From Hirudo medicinalis (Eukaryota > Annelida > Clitellata > Hirudinida > Hirudinidae), in NCBI GenBank assembly GCA_011800805.1, contig MPNW01000012.1, positions 210,808 to 267,732 of the forward strand: a stretch of 56,925 nucleotides of DNA. The letters are read 5' to 3'. A model generated the notes under the pieces. It saw only the letters and a list, made by a program, of their open reading frames with translations. It was not told where the DNA came from and did not search any database. Of the stretch, positions 1-11,836 are shown in pieces. The translations under genes and the position numbers were made by a program. How positions within the stretch are numbered: the first letter of the stretch is position 1; each line of letters opens with the position of its first letter.

Positions 1-255
1 AAATGGCTTAATGTTCCTCAAAATGGCTTAATGTAATCACCTACAATCATGCAAATTGATTAGAATCTAAAGGTTTAATAATAAAGATTGACTTATTCCT
101 GCCCACATTTTAAAGCCCATTTTTAAGATCACGTCTTTGATTTATTAGCGCCCATTGATAGAGAAATAGCATTAAGAACATAACTAAAAGTCTATTTTTA
201 TATCAGTTCTTCTAGTCTTAAATAGCTCAATAGCGCTGAACCATTTGACAATTCA

Positions 256-2251
256 ATGGAAGACTCGAACGAAGAGCCAAACACGAAATTCAGAAGTCGC
301 AACAATGGTGATCTTTTTGGTGTGTTCGGTAAAGAAGAAGTAATCAAATTTGATCAATAATCAAATATTTAAATCAATAATAGAAATAAAGTTATTTTGA
401 TTATTAAATGTTTAATTTAATTGTTTGAGCTCTAGTTCACTTTTAAACATTACTTGCTATGCTTTCTTGTTATGGCTGTTTTTCTCACTCTACGAGCAAG
501 TTGTCTGGTCTCACGATGGCAGATTTCTGCAAATCGAACATTAAGCGTTATGCGCGCTTTTAAAACTAGTGATGAGGATTTGAGGTATTTAATTTCGTTG
601 CATCTTCTGATGTTTACCAAGACTGACATTAAGTTTCGCTCATTATTTTTCTTGATAACATGCATATTTACATATTTGTACTCTGAAATTCTTAGACTAG
701 AGAGTCATTTTGCAGTTTTAATGGTTGGCAAGGCTTTGCTGGTAATTTTTGTGGTTTCCCAACATAAATAATTGTCTAGCTATAAATATTTCACTTTAAT
801 TCTTATTAATTTAATTTGAAAATCTGGTTATAATAAGTATGATAAAAGGCATTGAGACTATTCTTATCTGTGATTTGAACGCTTTAGATCACAACAAAAA
901 CCTCTTTCCACCCAGTTGCAAGTATTCTTAAAAAAACCTGTGCTAGACAAAGAAATCCTCAAAAATTATCACTTTTTCCATCTCCTTCGAGCACAACTCG
1001 ACATCATTTTGAACAAAAATACTGAAAGCTTACTGGTATAAGAATGTTGCTGTTGTTGCTAATGTGTTGGATGATGATGTTTACATAATTTCTCTTAGAA
1101 ATCTTTGGAAAATGGTGATCTTGGCGGGAATGAATTTGATAAAATCGCTGCAAGGATTGGTCTTCGCAGACTCTCCACAGATGAGATTGGTCAATTTTTT
1201 CCTGAACGTTCTTCTCTCTATCCATATGTGAGTTGTTCCATTGTTTCCAATAACAAATTTGTGGTTGTTAGGCAGAACTTATATTTATATAAACTTTGTT
1301 TTCAAGCTTACCTGTGATCAAGAAATTAAGCAGATAAATGTTTATGTGTCAAGCAAAGATGTCATGCCTCAAAAGAAGAATACTTTTTTATTTGGGGTTT
1401 TTGCAAACCATCACAAATATGACAAGGTTGTCATACTGCTCAAGGACTCAAAAGAAAAAGTGGTTTTAAAATGTTTTGTGAATTTGCCAGTGAATGACAC
1501 ACTAGCTATCCTGCCAGGATGTGGGTTAGACTTGTGATTCAGATTTTATGACTCACTCATGATGATGTTGATTGCAGCCAGAGTCCAAGGAAATGTTCCC
1601 TACAAATTGCTCCTCTCCACGTTGGTCGGCCTGTCTCTCGGGAGCGCAACGTCGGCCACGATTTCTAAAATCCTCTGTTTGTCCTCCGGTGCCCTTATCA
1701 ATTTGACTGCAGCCTCCATCTTTGCCTCCACTTATGTCTGGGGAAAGTGGAAGGACAGCCAGAGTTCCATTCTGCTGGGCAAGTGTTGGACCCTGAATGA
1801 GTGTGGATTTGTTAGTGGGAGTGTTATGCTCCAACTGGTGAAGAATGAAATTGCCTCAAAACTCTTTCTTGAAGTTTTGGTAGTTTATTCATTCCTTGTG
1901 AGGGAAAGAGACAATAACATGGAGAAAGGAGAGACATGTATGATTCATTGTTGCATTTGAGGGCATTTAAATTCTGAATTGTATTTCAAGTCATTGATTC
2001 TTGCAGCTGAGCAGCTCATCGTGGATGATTATTTTTTGAGGAAATTTAACAAATTTACATCAGAAGAGCTAGATTTTGAGCCTGCTAAGGACTTCTCCTT
2101 TGATGAGACTGTTCGTTTGATGGAGAGCCTCGAAATGGTGAGGAGGGGTGACGGGCCGTACTATCTCGACGTCACACCATTCAAAGAACTTTTGTCCAAT
2201 CTGGAGAACAAAGAGCTCTCTTTCTCTGATAGATTTGACCTGCAGTGTTGA
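256..2251 (+). CDS. TMEM143: TMEM143-like protein, DUF3754 domain, 7 exons
   Basis: Spliced model: exons 256-328, 497-584, 888-1035, 1099-1227, 1307-1520, 1578-1897, 1991-2251. All junctions keep phase and the total is 410 aa plus stop; as I recall the vertebrate family is about 460 aa. The start lies in a short first exon ending in a GTAAAG donor. The pattern recalls DUF3754/TMEM143: an early ILKNY block, KVVILLKDSKEKVVLK, a 'F-x-N-L-P-V-x-D-x-x-x-I-L-P-G' block, a hydrophobic hairpin (about residues 220-275 in exon 6), and a C-terminal winged-helix-like stretch ending FKELLSNLENKELSF. The family is predicted to be a membrane protein, reported as mitochondrial in vertebrates; its molecular role is unknown to me. 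The exon 6/7 borders are the least certain: alternative donor after 1879, alternative acceptors at 2003 and 2015. Exons 1-2 are inferred only from splice phase. Family call is moderately sure. Confidence 0.68.
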
Positions 2252-2384
2252 TTTTGCTTAGTGAATTTATTATGTGAGTGCTGAGATCATGCTGTAGATT
2301 CATTCCTATATCATGAATATTTCAAACTATATCTTAAAAGGCTGGGTTTTCACGCCAAATAACTTTCTTGAAATTTTATATTCA

Positions 2385-2390
2385 AATAAA
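2385..2390 (+). terminator. Polyadenylation signal after TMEM143-like gene
   Basis: A perfect AATAAA lies 134 bases after the TGA stop and is followed by a GT/T-rich stretch (tgtgttttt), as expected of a metazoan cleavage site. The ELP1 3' end carries the same AATAAATGTG context. Confidence 0.55.
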
Positions 2391-3374
2391 TGTGTTTTTG
2401 CTAATTGAGTTTATTACGTGAGAAATAACATGCCACGTTGAAAATAATTGGAGTGATTTGTGGAGGTCCAAGTGGATGTTCTGTTTTTCATGCAACATCA
2501 ACTCGGGGTGCATGTTATTGTGTCTTGTGTCGGAATTAAAATCATTTTTAGAGCTTGGCATAATTCTGCCAGACCGACGTGGTAATTACTTGTGCGCAAT
2601 TTTTATTTGCATGGTGGATTGGCTTCCTTAGTTCCTTACATTGAAATCATTGATATGTGGGAGTTCTGTTGTGCTTGTCATTCGATTTGGAGACCAACGA
2701 AGAACGAACGCAATGTTTAATAATTAGTTTCCTCTGTCATAACGAGGTTCGAATGTTCTTCCTGAAGTTGCGTGCACATGTTAATGTCTCAGTGAATTAT
2801 TTCAAAGTCTTAAGAATTTTATTATGCAAATGAGTTGTGAGGAAGTAGGGTGCCATACCACCCGAAGTTCGGGATGGGGAGGGGGGAGGAGGAGTGGTTG
2901 TGGGTGATTTTATGATGGGGATGAGATCATCGTTTGATGATCTGCTAGGTTGGAGGTTAATAGTTGGCTATCATCTAATTATGTTGTAATTGAAATCATA
3001 TAAAACTAATTATTTAAAGTTTGGACTTGCAAGTGAATAATTGCTTGAAGGATTTCACGAAACGGAAGGATGTCGCTTGCAATTAAAGAGGCAGACTTGC
3101 ACGTAATGCACCTTGATTTAGAGGTGAATAAGTAATTACTTGAATACGTGATTAACATTGGAATGATCGCTTCCTGACAAGAATAATTCAGGCTACAAGT
3201 CTTAACCAAACTTATGCACCTTTGGTTCAGAATGCCATCGGAAGTCGGAAGATCAGTGAGATCTCCTCAGTTGTAGGAATTTCATAACTTATTCTAGTAC
3301 CACATCATAATTTATTATATTATTTTATAATTTATTGTATTATTATTTCACAATTCACCATATTATTATTTCAG
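2391..3374. other. Intergenic, no gene seen
   Basis: AT-rich sequence with a G-rich run at about 2870-2895. I see no splice-flanked reading frame on either strand that I would call coding. Confidence 0.5.
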
Positions 3375-4224
3375 GATTTCCTTCAAAAGTCACTGAAATG
3401 AACACATATCGTTCTGATAATCCAGCTGTCATTATTGTCGATACACCCATATTTCAGGGTTTCTCCCACAACATCTGGCATCTTAGAGCATGTGGTACGT
3501 TAATAGTTTTAATGGTGGGCGTATTTCAATTACTCTGGGTGTATTGTCAAGCATTTGTTAGAAGATGACATTGATCCACTAAATTATATTACAGCAGTTC
3601 GACACCCTTAATTATTAAATTACCAAATTAAATTATTTTTAAACTTGCGAGTAATAGTTTACCAATTTTGGCTACCTACTAAAGATTTTGGCCTACTTCT
3701 CAATAATATAAAAGCCATCAGCACCATTGCCATCAACATTGTCATCAACATTGTCATCAACATTGTCATCATCACCGTCATCATCGTCGGTTGGATGGCT
3801 TTTTGAAATACGAGCTGTGCGTGTGAAAGAGGACGAGGAAGATTGAAAAATGGGGCATCAAGTTGGGTTCCAGCGAAGGATTATTTACCGGGATGTTTTA
3901 TTCTTGATTATTATCCTTAACTACAAATTGTCAATACTCATCATTAGGATTAAACAATAATAATAACCACCAATTTAATAATAATAATAATTATTATAAC
4001 AATAAAGGCAGTACAACAATTCATTGAACTCCCGACCTGAGAAAAAGAATGAAAAAAAAATCTAATTAAAGCAGTCCAGAAAATGACAGTTTGAAAAGCA
4101 CGATGTCATCAACACTCACATTGTGACTGAATGCTTCATGATGACATCTCAGACGTTCATTTGTGGAATTCACAGTTTTCAATTGAATTACAAAATAAGA
4201 TCATCCAAACTCATCAGGCTTGTC
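3375..4224 (+). CDS. Two orphan exons of an unrecognised spliced gene (partial)
   Basis: Exon A, 3375-3494, follows a tattatttcag acceptor and ends at a GTACGT donor. It is open in one frame (starts GFPSKVTEMNTYRSD, ends IWHLRAC) and is phase 1 at both ends. Exon B, 4153-4224, follows a gacatctcag acceptor and ends at a perfect GTAAGT donor; it is also phase 1 at both ends and continues as DVHLWNSQFSIELQNKI. The matching phases and good donors argue for a real transcript, but no start, stop or further exon is found and I do not recognise the protein. The intron between them contains (CATCAACATTGT)n-type repeats at 3718-3785. Either exon could be chance. Confidence 0.33.
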
Positions 4225-5099
4225 GTAAGTTCTTCAGTCATTCACGTCCAGCCATTGTTCCTTGCCGAATGCTGCTGCAGATGGTTAGGGAGGAAAATGC
4301 ATTGATACATGCTACTTTTTAAAATTAGACGTCCAGTTGTTTTGTGGCTTTATTGCTGCCTGTTGTCAAATTATTAAGTCATAAATATTATTAAGTCATT
4401 TAAGTGTTAATTATTGTATATATTATATGGATTACACATGTAATTAATTAAGGCTATGTGAATATGTTATTTTAGATTTTTTTTTGTTTTTTCTCCGGTT
4501 TAACACTTCATTTATTAATAATTTAAAAAAATGAACATCAAATAAGGAAGTAAAACGAAAAAAAAAGTAAATATAAATTCACGCTCACAATTCACGAATG
4601 CAAATCAACCAAAGACCGAATTGTTAACCAGAAAGGAACGTCGTAAGGGAGAATTCCCGCTGACGGAACAGGAAGCCAAAACAGGAAGCATGAACTTAAT
4701 GGAGTAAATGTTAGTATAGGAATTGAACACAGTAGATTAAAGAAACAGTGGTGAGTCGACGATGAGCTGTTTGTAAAGACGTTTGAAAGCATATAAGTTT
4801 GACTGATTAGTAATATTTAGTGGAATCCTAGCAGATATTCTTGGTCCCAGGCAAAGAATTGAGTGACGTTTGATATTGGTGTAGTTGCTGCTCCTTTCTT
4901 CTCGACGCGAGGTTAATTTAACGAACTGAACAACTTGGTTATGACAAGTAATCTTATTGTTATAATGACTATTGTAAGAACTAGGAGAGGTTCGGTTCAT
5001 CCAAGGCCATAGGCATAGAGGCATAGAGGCATGCCCGGACCGACAACCGAGCTGCGAGCCCGCTCAGCAGGACAACAAAGAAAAAAGAGAGAGAGATTA

Positions 5100-5223
5100 T
5101 AATAATTGTTTATTAATGTCCGCTGCATAGCTAGATGACTAGGACGGTGCTCCCGCAACGGGATTCGAATCCCTGCAGCCATCATGAGAGGCCGAAGTAT
5201 CAACAATTACACAATGCGGGAGC
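5100..5223 (-). repeat. tRNA-like SINE fragment
   Basis: On the - strand, 5223-5151 has TGCTCCCGCA at its 5' end and the exact complement TGCGGGAGCA at its 3' end, about 73 nt in all. That is the length and closing stem of a tRNA. Just before the 3' arm is GGGATTCGAATCCC, which contains a good pol III B box. The 3' flank ends GCGGACATTAATAAACAA, the same tail motif seen with (CAA)n tails at about 8613-8640 and 36553-36580. The A box is degenerate and the T-stem is imperfect, so this is a tRNA-derived element or pseudogene and not a working tRNA. Confidence 0.5.
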
Positions 5224-5932
5224 ACAAAGAGAGACTCAAATTCAAATCATTTACCTATGCAAAAACCTTGCGCGATAGTAGGGATGAGCTGTCACTGCAT
5301 TGGATTTAGCAAAAACAGGTCTGTAATTTTGAGATGAACGCACGTTATAAGAATGCAAGGATGATGTCTTTGAAAATAGAGGATCAAATGGAAAGGGCAA
5401 CATGTGGTGATCTGTCATATATGAGAATACCTGCATGAAAGTGATTTATTTGATGGACTTTAAGTATCTTTAATTGTTTAAAAATAGGCTTTGTGATTAT
5501 TGTAAGGTAAGCAAAGGCAACATGCAAACATTTTTTTTGAAGAATTAATAAAGGACATAAGATAGTGGAGCAATTGGATGCCCAGATTAGGTTGCAGTAT
5601 TTTAGGTGTGGATATACATGTGTGAGGGAGTAGTACAAAGTGGTGGTATTTTGGCTCTTTTCGTATTAATTTTGATTGGTTTGCTGAAACATTTTACCTC
5701 AAAACGACTAAAAATGGAGACTTTAATTGAAAAATTCTTAATATATTATCAGAGATTCCTTTTTCTTGTTATAATTATAATTAATAATATTTACAATTAT
5801 TTACTTGGAAATAATATACTAATCAGAGATTCAATATATTGTTATAATTATAATTAGTATAAATTATTTATTTCGGAATATTATATTATCGGAGCTTCAA
5901 TGATTTTCGAGGAAAATTAACTCCTTCGAAGC

Positions 5933-6008
5933 TGACGTCACGTGGAGGTAATTCAGGCACGAACCATCAACACAAGTGGTTTTGATTGGTCAACATTTCA
6001 CTCACGTG
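5933..6008. promoter_or_regulatory. CRE overlapping E-box, with second E-box
   Basis: TGACGTCA at 5933-5940 runs into CACGTG at 5939-5944, and a second CACGTG lies at 6003-6008. CRE (CREB/ATF) and CACGTG (bHLH-ZIP) sites are established motif types. Their clustering within 76 bases suggests an enhancer or promoter, but no gene start is visible nearby, so the target is unknown. Confidence 0.3.
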
Positions 6009-6194
6009 ATCACAAGGTGCTCGCCTGGAGATCATTATCATGATGAATTATTTTGGAACATATTTTACTAACTCCATCGCTAACCTTTCCCCTACCCTAC
6101 CCCTTGCCATAACTCATGACCCCGGAAATCTCTGTCGAACTGACAAAAGTCGTTGGTGAGTTGGCTTTTGCCGGTCACTTCTCCAACTACCTTT

Positions 6195-6259
6195 ACAATG
6201 TGATGCTACAAAATGTCATCACACTTCACAATGTGATGCTACAAAATGTCATCACACTT
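6195..6259. repeat. 33-base direct tandem duplication
   Basis: Two identical 32-base copies at 6195-6226 and 6228-6259, separated by one C. Each contains GATGCTACAAAATGTCATCA. No coding frame is associated. Confidence 0.85.
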
Positions 6260-7984
6260 GAAAGTGCACAGTAATTCGATCAAATAAAATAAAATATTAG
6301 TCGTAATATTATTTATAATAATGTTAGTTATTCTTAATTTTTATTAAACTCCAATTCTTGACGTCTAAGTTCATTGAGTCATATTTCAATGCCTTATTTT
6401 AAGGAAATCAATAAAAGAAATGTTCCTAAATAATTTAATTGATTATATTATAAAATATCTTAAGCATAATAACTTATTAATGTAATTAATATTATAAAAT
6501 AAGTACTTAATTTATTTCACAACGATAAAATCGTCCTTTGTCGGCATGAATCTTTATGTTTTACCGGTGGATTTCATACGAAAAAGTTTTAAAATGTAAT
6601 AATAATATGCTCGAACGTTAATTTTGAATTAAATCACGTTAAAAATATTAAATATTATTAATGTTAAAAACATTAAATAGTTTGTTAAAAAGTTCTCATT
6701 TCATTCAAAACCCAAGATGACGATGGACATCTTGGAATTTATTTTATAATTTAATTTAATTTAATTTAATTCAATTGACGCTCTTGTTGGATTTTGAATC
6801 TAAATGGAACAAACTAATTCAGTTTGTTTCAAAACATGTCGTTTGTTGTTGTTTTTTGTGTTGTTTTTGTTGCTGTTGGAGCCATGTTTGAGTGATGTTG
6901 AAGGAGTGTGAAGTCCAATGTTCAAAATTAGAAATCAAATGAGAAAATAAAAAATAAAATTTATAAAATCTCTGTTCAGGTTGAGTGGAGGTGGAGATGC
7001 TGGGAGTTGTTTAATGGGATTTTGATGCAAACATTTTATATTATTTGAATTCAATTCAGCAAATGTTTCAAGTTGATCTCAACAAAAAGTAATAGCATTA
7101 TTTAGTTATACACATTTGCTTCGTAACAATCTAAAACTTAGTTCAATTTATAAGCTGATGATGACGACGATGACGATGATGATGATGATGTAGATGTTCT
7201 TACATTGAAGAACAAAGAAATGAAATGGAAAGCTCGCGAGTCTGTTCAGTGCGCACCAGTTGACCTCGAACGGACATTGCTGGATATTCATTAGTAAGAC
7301 GAGTAGATATTCATTAGTAAGACAATCCGGAGTCGTGGAGATGTTCTTGGAAGTTCTTGGAAGTCATCATCTTCAATGAAACAACTTTCACTGCAAACAT
7401 GGAGCAGTTTTCAAACATTTTCGGGGATTATTAAGTATTTGCGCAAAAAAATCAGACAAGGTTTGCCGTGTAAAGAGTAAATGTTTGTCAATATTTTCGG
7501 TTTCCGTTAATGTGGAATGAAACGATTGAATTTTTTTGGTTTAAATATTATTTTTTAATATTAATTAATAAAGTAAATTTCAATTAATTAATTTAAAATT
7601 AATCCAAGGAATTTAATTCAATGTTAATGTTCTCGGGTCCTCGCATATTCTAAATAACATAAACATAATTTATTAACATTTCAACAAATTGAAGCAGCTT
7701 CACTTGAGACGTTGGAAGTTTTAAACGTTTTAATGTCGTGAATATCTTCTCTTTGTGAGAATTTAAGATCAACAATACGAACGAAATATTAGGTAAATAA
7801 TGGTTAACTAATTAACTAAACAAGAGTTGTAAGGCCGCCGTTGAAGCGAGGAGAGACCTCTGAAAATCAGCAGTTCCGTGCAAAAGTTGGAATGAAAGAT
7901 GAAATTGATCATGTGTTGAAAACAATCAAAGAGTCCACAAGTTGTCACATGATTTCGATTTTGTCTTTTTGAAGAAAAATTCAG

Positions 7985-8573
7985 TCAGGAAAACCCTGGC
8001 ACCGCGAAAACAGCCAAAGGAAAAAGGTTTGGAGTTGAGGAGAGCTCGGTGCTCGAGTTCGATCCCGTGTTTGGGACGCTCTTGGCCCTTTGCCTCTTTG
8101 GGTTGAGTCTGATCTGGTGGACCACTCCCACTAGGAGTTCATCCACGTAGTGATTGAAGGCAGCTGAAACTTCAATGAACTTGCAACTGCTTCTCTGACA
8201 CAGCGATTTTCCTTCTGCAGTTAACATAAATTATTATTCATTAACATTTATCACTTTATCTGCATGCAATTAATATGCAAATTACCTTCGAAGGAAACCC
8301 TCCTGGCTCTGACGAGGTCGCTCTTGTTGGCCACAACGATGACAGCAGCATCGTGTTTCTGGTTGTTCTTCAAGTCATCCAAAAGATCAACTGCGAAGTT
8401 GAAGGAACTTCTGTCTGTGACTGAGTAGCAGACGACGAAGGCCTCGATGTCTGTGTGATTCATCCAGGCCTGGAAGAAGACACGTGAAAGGTTACGCCAC
8501 ATCAACGCAGACGACTAACAAGTCACGTGTGGATCGAAGAAGCCACAAAGAAGTAGAATGCATTTGAGGAGGG

Positions 8574-8617
<44 letters not shown>

Positions 8618-11442
8618 TAACGTCCGTTAAATCATACATTTTAGGAGGGAGACGCCAACCAACCTTTTGTGGTTCAGTGGGGAGGTCCACGAAGGTGAGT
8701 GTTGTTTCAACCTCATCCACCTGCACGGAAACTGTCTTTTCCAGCTCGCTGTCTGCGAATAAAGAACAAAAAACTATTACCAGAAACTGTTATTAATGAC
8801 CGAGGTTGATTAGGATTCATATTTTTCCATATTTACTCGGAAACAATTTTTTTTCGAGCAAAAAAGCTAAAAATGCAGCTCAACAAATACAAATGGCCGT
8901 TTTATGTAGATAATGACTTCTAGTTGGAAGAGATTCAAAAACAAACATGGCTGGAAATGATGACTTATGAAGAAACTGCGTTGTGATGAAGGTGATTTGA
9001 AATAATTTACAAGATCATTATTCTCGGGAAAGTCGGGTTCAAGTTAGGTGCGTAAAAAAGGATGAATGAGTGAATGCATGATGTATTGAATGATGTAATG
9101 AATGAGTGGATGAATGGAGGATTGAATGAATGAAAAGCTTTGAAGTGAACCTAAGAGGTCAAGGATTTGAGATTAGAAAGGTGGACCAAGGTAATGATGA
9201 TGATGATGGTGGTGATGATGATGATGATGATGACGTTGGTAATGATGATGACGGTAATGATGACATTGATGATTCACTTTATCCCAAGAGCTTCTTCCGC
9301 TTGGAGTTATCGGAGAGGTCAATTATCAAGGCGATAAAGACGATTGTAGGATGATGTTGGTGATGATGATGATGACGACAGTTGGTATTATAAAGAAGAT
9401 TATTAAAATGGGCATCTGCTAAATATCACAGTACACATAAAATATAAAATGTATACTAAAATCATTATGAATTACAGTCACCATCACCATCACCATCACC
9501 ATCATTCCCATTGCCATCGTCACCATCACCATCATCATCATCATCATCATCATCACCACCATCATCACCACGATTCATTGTTCAGTTGAGAGATATTAAA
9601 TAGTAATCATCCGCGAAGAATGGAAGATATGAGAAAGTCATCAACACTTTTGAATTGTTGCTCCGAATGACTCATCTCATTCATCCGTGCATCCATCCAT
9701 CAATCCTTTTCTTCCTATCCATTCCGGCTGTTCAACTATCCATCCATACTTCCATTCACTCATCAATCCTTCGTTCCGTGGAGTGGAATAGAACTTATTA
9801 CGTAAATGTGAAAATATAATAGATTGCATTTCAATAAATCTACATTCTTGATGGTGGAACGTATTTAGGTGAGGGTATGGTGATCTTGTTTTACTGATGA
9901 ATGTGGTGGTGATGATGGTGATGTTGATGATGATGATGATGCTGGTGATGATGATGATGATGCCACAAGTAATTATTTAATAATATTTATACAACAAATA
10001 GAAGCTCCACAGACAGACGTATGATGCGTTGCCTGCAGAGCTAATTTTAGAATCAGCCTGGAACAAGAATAGCAGCCATTGACGTCATAGGAGTAAAATA
10101 GATCACAGTTGAAGGATGAGTAAAAAGTAAAGCAATGCCAAAGTTTGAACCAAAGTTGGTTGTTGAGCAATAATTTTTATTTTAAAACATCCACGTTTGT
10201 AAAAGTTGAATGTTTTCAATTTAAAAGTTTTACAAAGTTGCGTAAGTACCTTTGACAAACAAGGAACAATCGTGCGATAAATTATTTTAAGATACGAAAT
10301 GAAGATGAAATATTGATGTTTAAAAAACGCGCCCTCGATTTACAAATAACTCGTGTCTAAAAATAGTTCAGATGGTTATACAGCATCTTAACCACTGATA
10401 ATCTTGCGCATGACGTCACAAGGACGTTTAAGTAAATTCTAGACGCCTCTTCAGCATTAAATTCGGCTTCTCGAATGTTCAGAGTGTTCATGAATGATTA
10501 AGTAAGTCAATTAATAACTCATGCGCTCATGAATAATTTATTAAGTTAACTGATAATTCACGAATAACCCACCGAACAGGGGATCCGCAGTGCCCATGTA
10601 CTCTGAGGTGATGAATTGTTGGAGTAGGGAGGTCTTCCCCACGCCATGGTCCCCCATGACGAGCACCTTTCGGATCCTTGAAGTGCCATTAGGAGTCAGT
10701 TTCTGAGGCTCAGGAGGCAATGGATGGATGGGAGGGGGTGTTTCAACTTGAGGAGAAAGTTGAATCTGAGTGAAAGAACGTTGTTAACTTGAAACCAGGT
10801 AAGGAAACTAACATCAGTTAATGAACTCACCTGGGCTGGTTCTTGGATGACGAGAGGTTTGTTGTTCTGTTCGCTTTGCTTCCTCCTGAAAGATTCCCCC
10901 CTGTTGATGAGGTGGCCTCTGGGAGAAGTACTGAAAGTCCTCACCACTGTGCAGTCCAGACCCTGCATCAGTTTGACGAGTTGTAACTTCCTTTCAACGG
11001 GATCGTCGTGAGACTTTTTTTCACTTTCCTCATCGTTGTTTTGTCCTTTCGTTCGTTCCTCCGCCTTCCATCGCCTCTGCCTCTTGTTCTTACAAGAACA
11101 ATTTCTGCTCTCAGGTGCGGACGGGATTTTGAAGGACTCAAAATCTTTCGAGTTTCCAAATTTGTCTTTGTAATCTCGGCCTGATTGTCGTAAACTTTGA
11201 GATCGCCTTTGACGTCTCGAATCGATGACATCGGCGTTGTGCTGAGTGGACAACCTGTGCACAGGGGCACTGATCCTTCGTGACTGACTCTTTGAAAGAG
11301 GAGGAGCCACGAACGGCGGACATTGACCTGCCTCTTCCTCGACGACCCTCTGAAAATATTCCTCAAACATTTCGCAGTGCTGAGCGTAAATGTCCTCGTG
11401 AAGCACTGAAGGATAGGACACTGGTGCTGAAGCGGTACACAT
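7985..11442 (-). CDS. RGK-family Ras-like GTPase (REM/GEM/RRAD-like), 5 exons
   Basis: Exons 11442-10831, 10765-10573, 8752-8664, 8469-8286, 8214-7985; phases agree and the product is 435 aa. The start is the ATG at 11442 in the reading MCTASAPVSYPS. G1 GDHGVGKT is at residues 242-249, G4 NKSD at 346-349 and G5 EVSAA at 374-378. The G3 region reads FVDLP where canonical Ras has DxxG, a hallmark of RGK proteins, as is the long N-terminal extension (241 residues here, with basic RRIS and RRSQS phospho-site-like motifs). RGK proteins bind voltage-gated calcium-channel beta subunits and suppress channel currents. Odd: the C-terminus ends FAVPGFS and lacks the usual CHDLSVL-like tail, so an alternative last exon is possible. 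Two CREs lie in intron 2 and a (CAA)n SINE tail in intron 3. Confidence 0.82.
8575..8645 (-). repeat. SINE 3' tail with (CAA)n microsatellite in RGK intron 3
   Basis: Read on the - strand: AAAATGTATGATTTAACGG, then ACGTTAATAAA, then about 13 CAA units. The same GGACGTTAATAAACA block followed by CAA/CAG units occurs at 36538-36580. The pattern resembles the 3' end of a SINE or LINE with a (CAA)n tail, truncated to about 35 bases. Confidence 0.5.
8753..10572 (-). other. RGK intron 2 with two CRE palindromes and trinucleotide arrays
   Basis: A 1.8 kb intron, the longest of the gene. It holds GAT-type arrays (9193-9270, 9355-9376, 9900-9961), a CAT/CAC array (9478-9570) and perfect TGACGTCA sites at 10080-10087 and 10411-10418. 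No internal exon is needed for frame. The intronic CREs could be regulatory (inference). Confidence 0.6.
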
Positions 11443-11523
11443 TTCTGTTTGAATCAAGAAGACAAAACGTAACTCATTCAACGGTCGAGTATGGTCGAGA
11501 TTTGAAAATGTTGGAATATGGCC

Positions 11524-11532
11524 TCTTTATAA
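11524..11532 (-). promoter_or_regulatory. TATA box of RGK gene
   Basis: CTTATAAAG on the - strand, 82 bases upstream of the RGK ATG at 11442. The spacing predicts a start site near 11500 and a 5' leader of about 55-60 nt. No competing splice site is needed. Confidence 0.4.
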
Positions 11533-11761
11533 GCGGAGTTGGTGCGCATCCTCCACTTCATACCCTCACTTCAACACACTCTCACACCGTCACTCCTTTA
11601 CTCCCTCTCATCCAATCTCTCATCCAATCCCTCATCCAATGGCATTCTCTTCTCGTGCTTCATCATACTTACTTCCAACTCACTCCCAGTAAACTTCGTG
11701 ACTTAACCAACAGACTTTACTTTTTAACGACTGTTTACGTCTCAAGTTTTTAAACACAGAC

Positions 11762-11799
11762 GTTTATCAAGAGCTCATTAGAATTAGAATTAACATTTA

Positions 11800-11836
<37 letters not shown>

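Larger units (their letters stand above)
4225..7984. other. Intergenic region with SINE-like element and regulatory-site cluster
   Basis: No convincing gene. It holds a tRNA-like SINE fragment (5100-5223), a CRE/E-box cluster (5933-6008), a 33-base tandem duplication (6195-6259), a short duplicated motif attcattagtaagac (about 7288-7324) and a GATGACGAC tract near 7156-7192. The rest is AT-rich sequence. Confidence 0.5.

Noticed and set aside
5151..5223. Functional tRNA gene
   Set aside because: Closing stem and B box are present, but the A box and T-stem are poor and the flank is a SINE tail.
11280..11753. 157-codon + strand ORF
   Set aside because: Its first part is antisense to RGK exon 1 and the rest covers the RGK promoter and low-complexity CTCATCC repeats.
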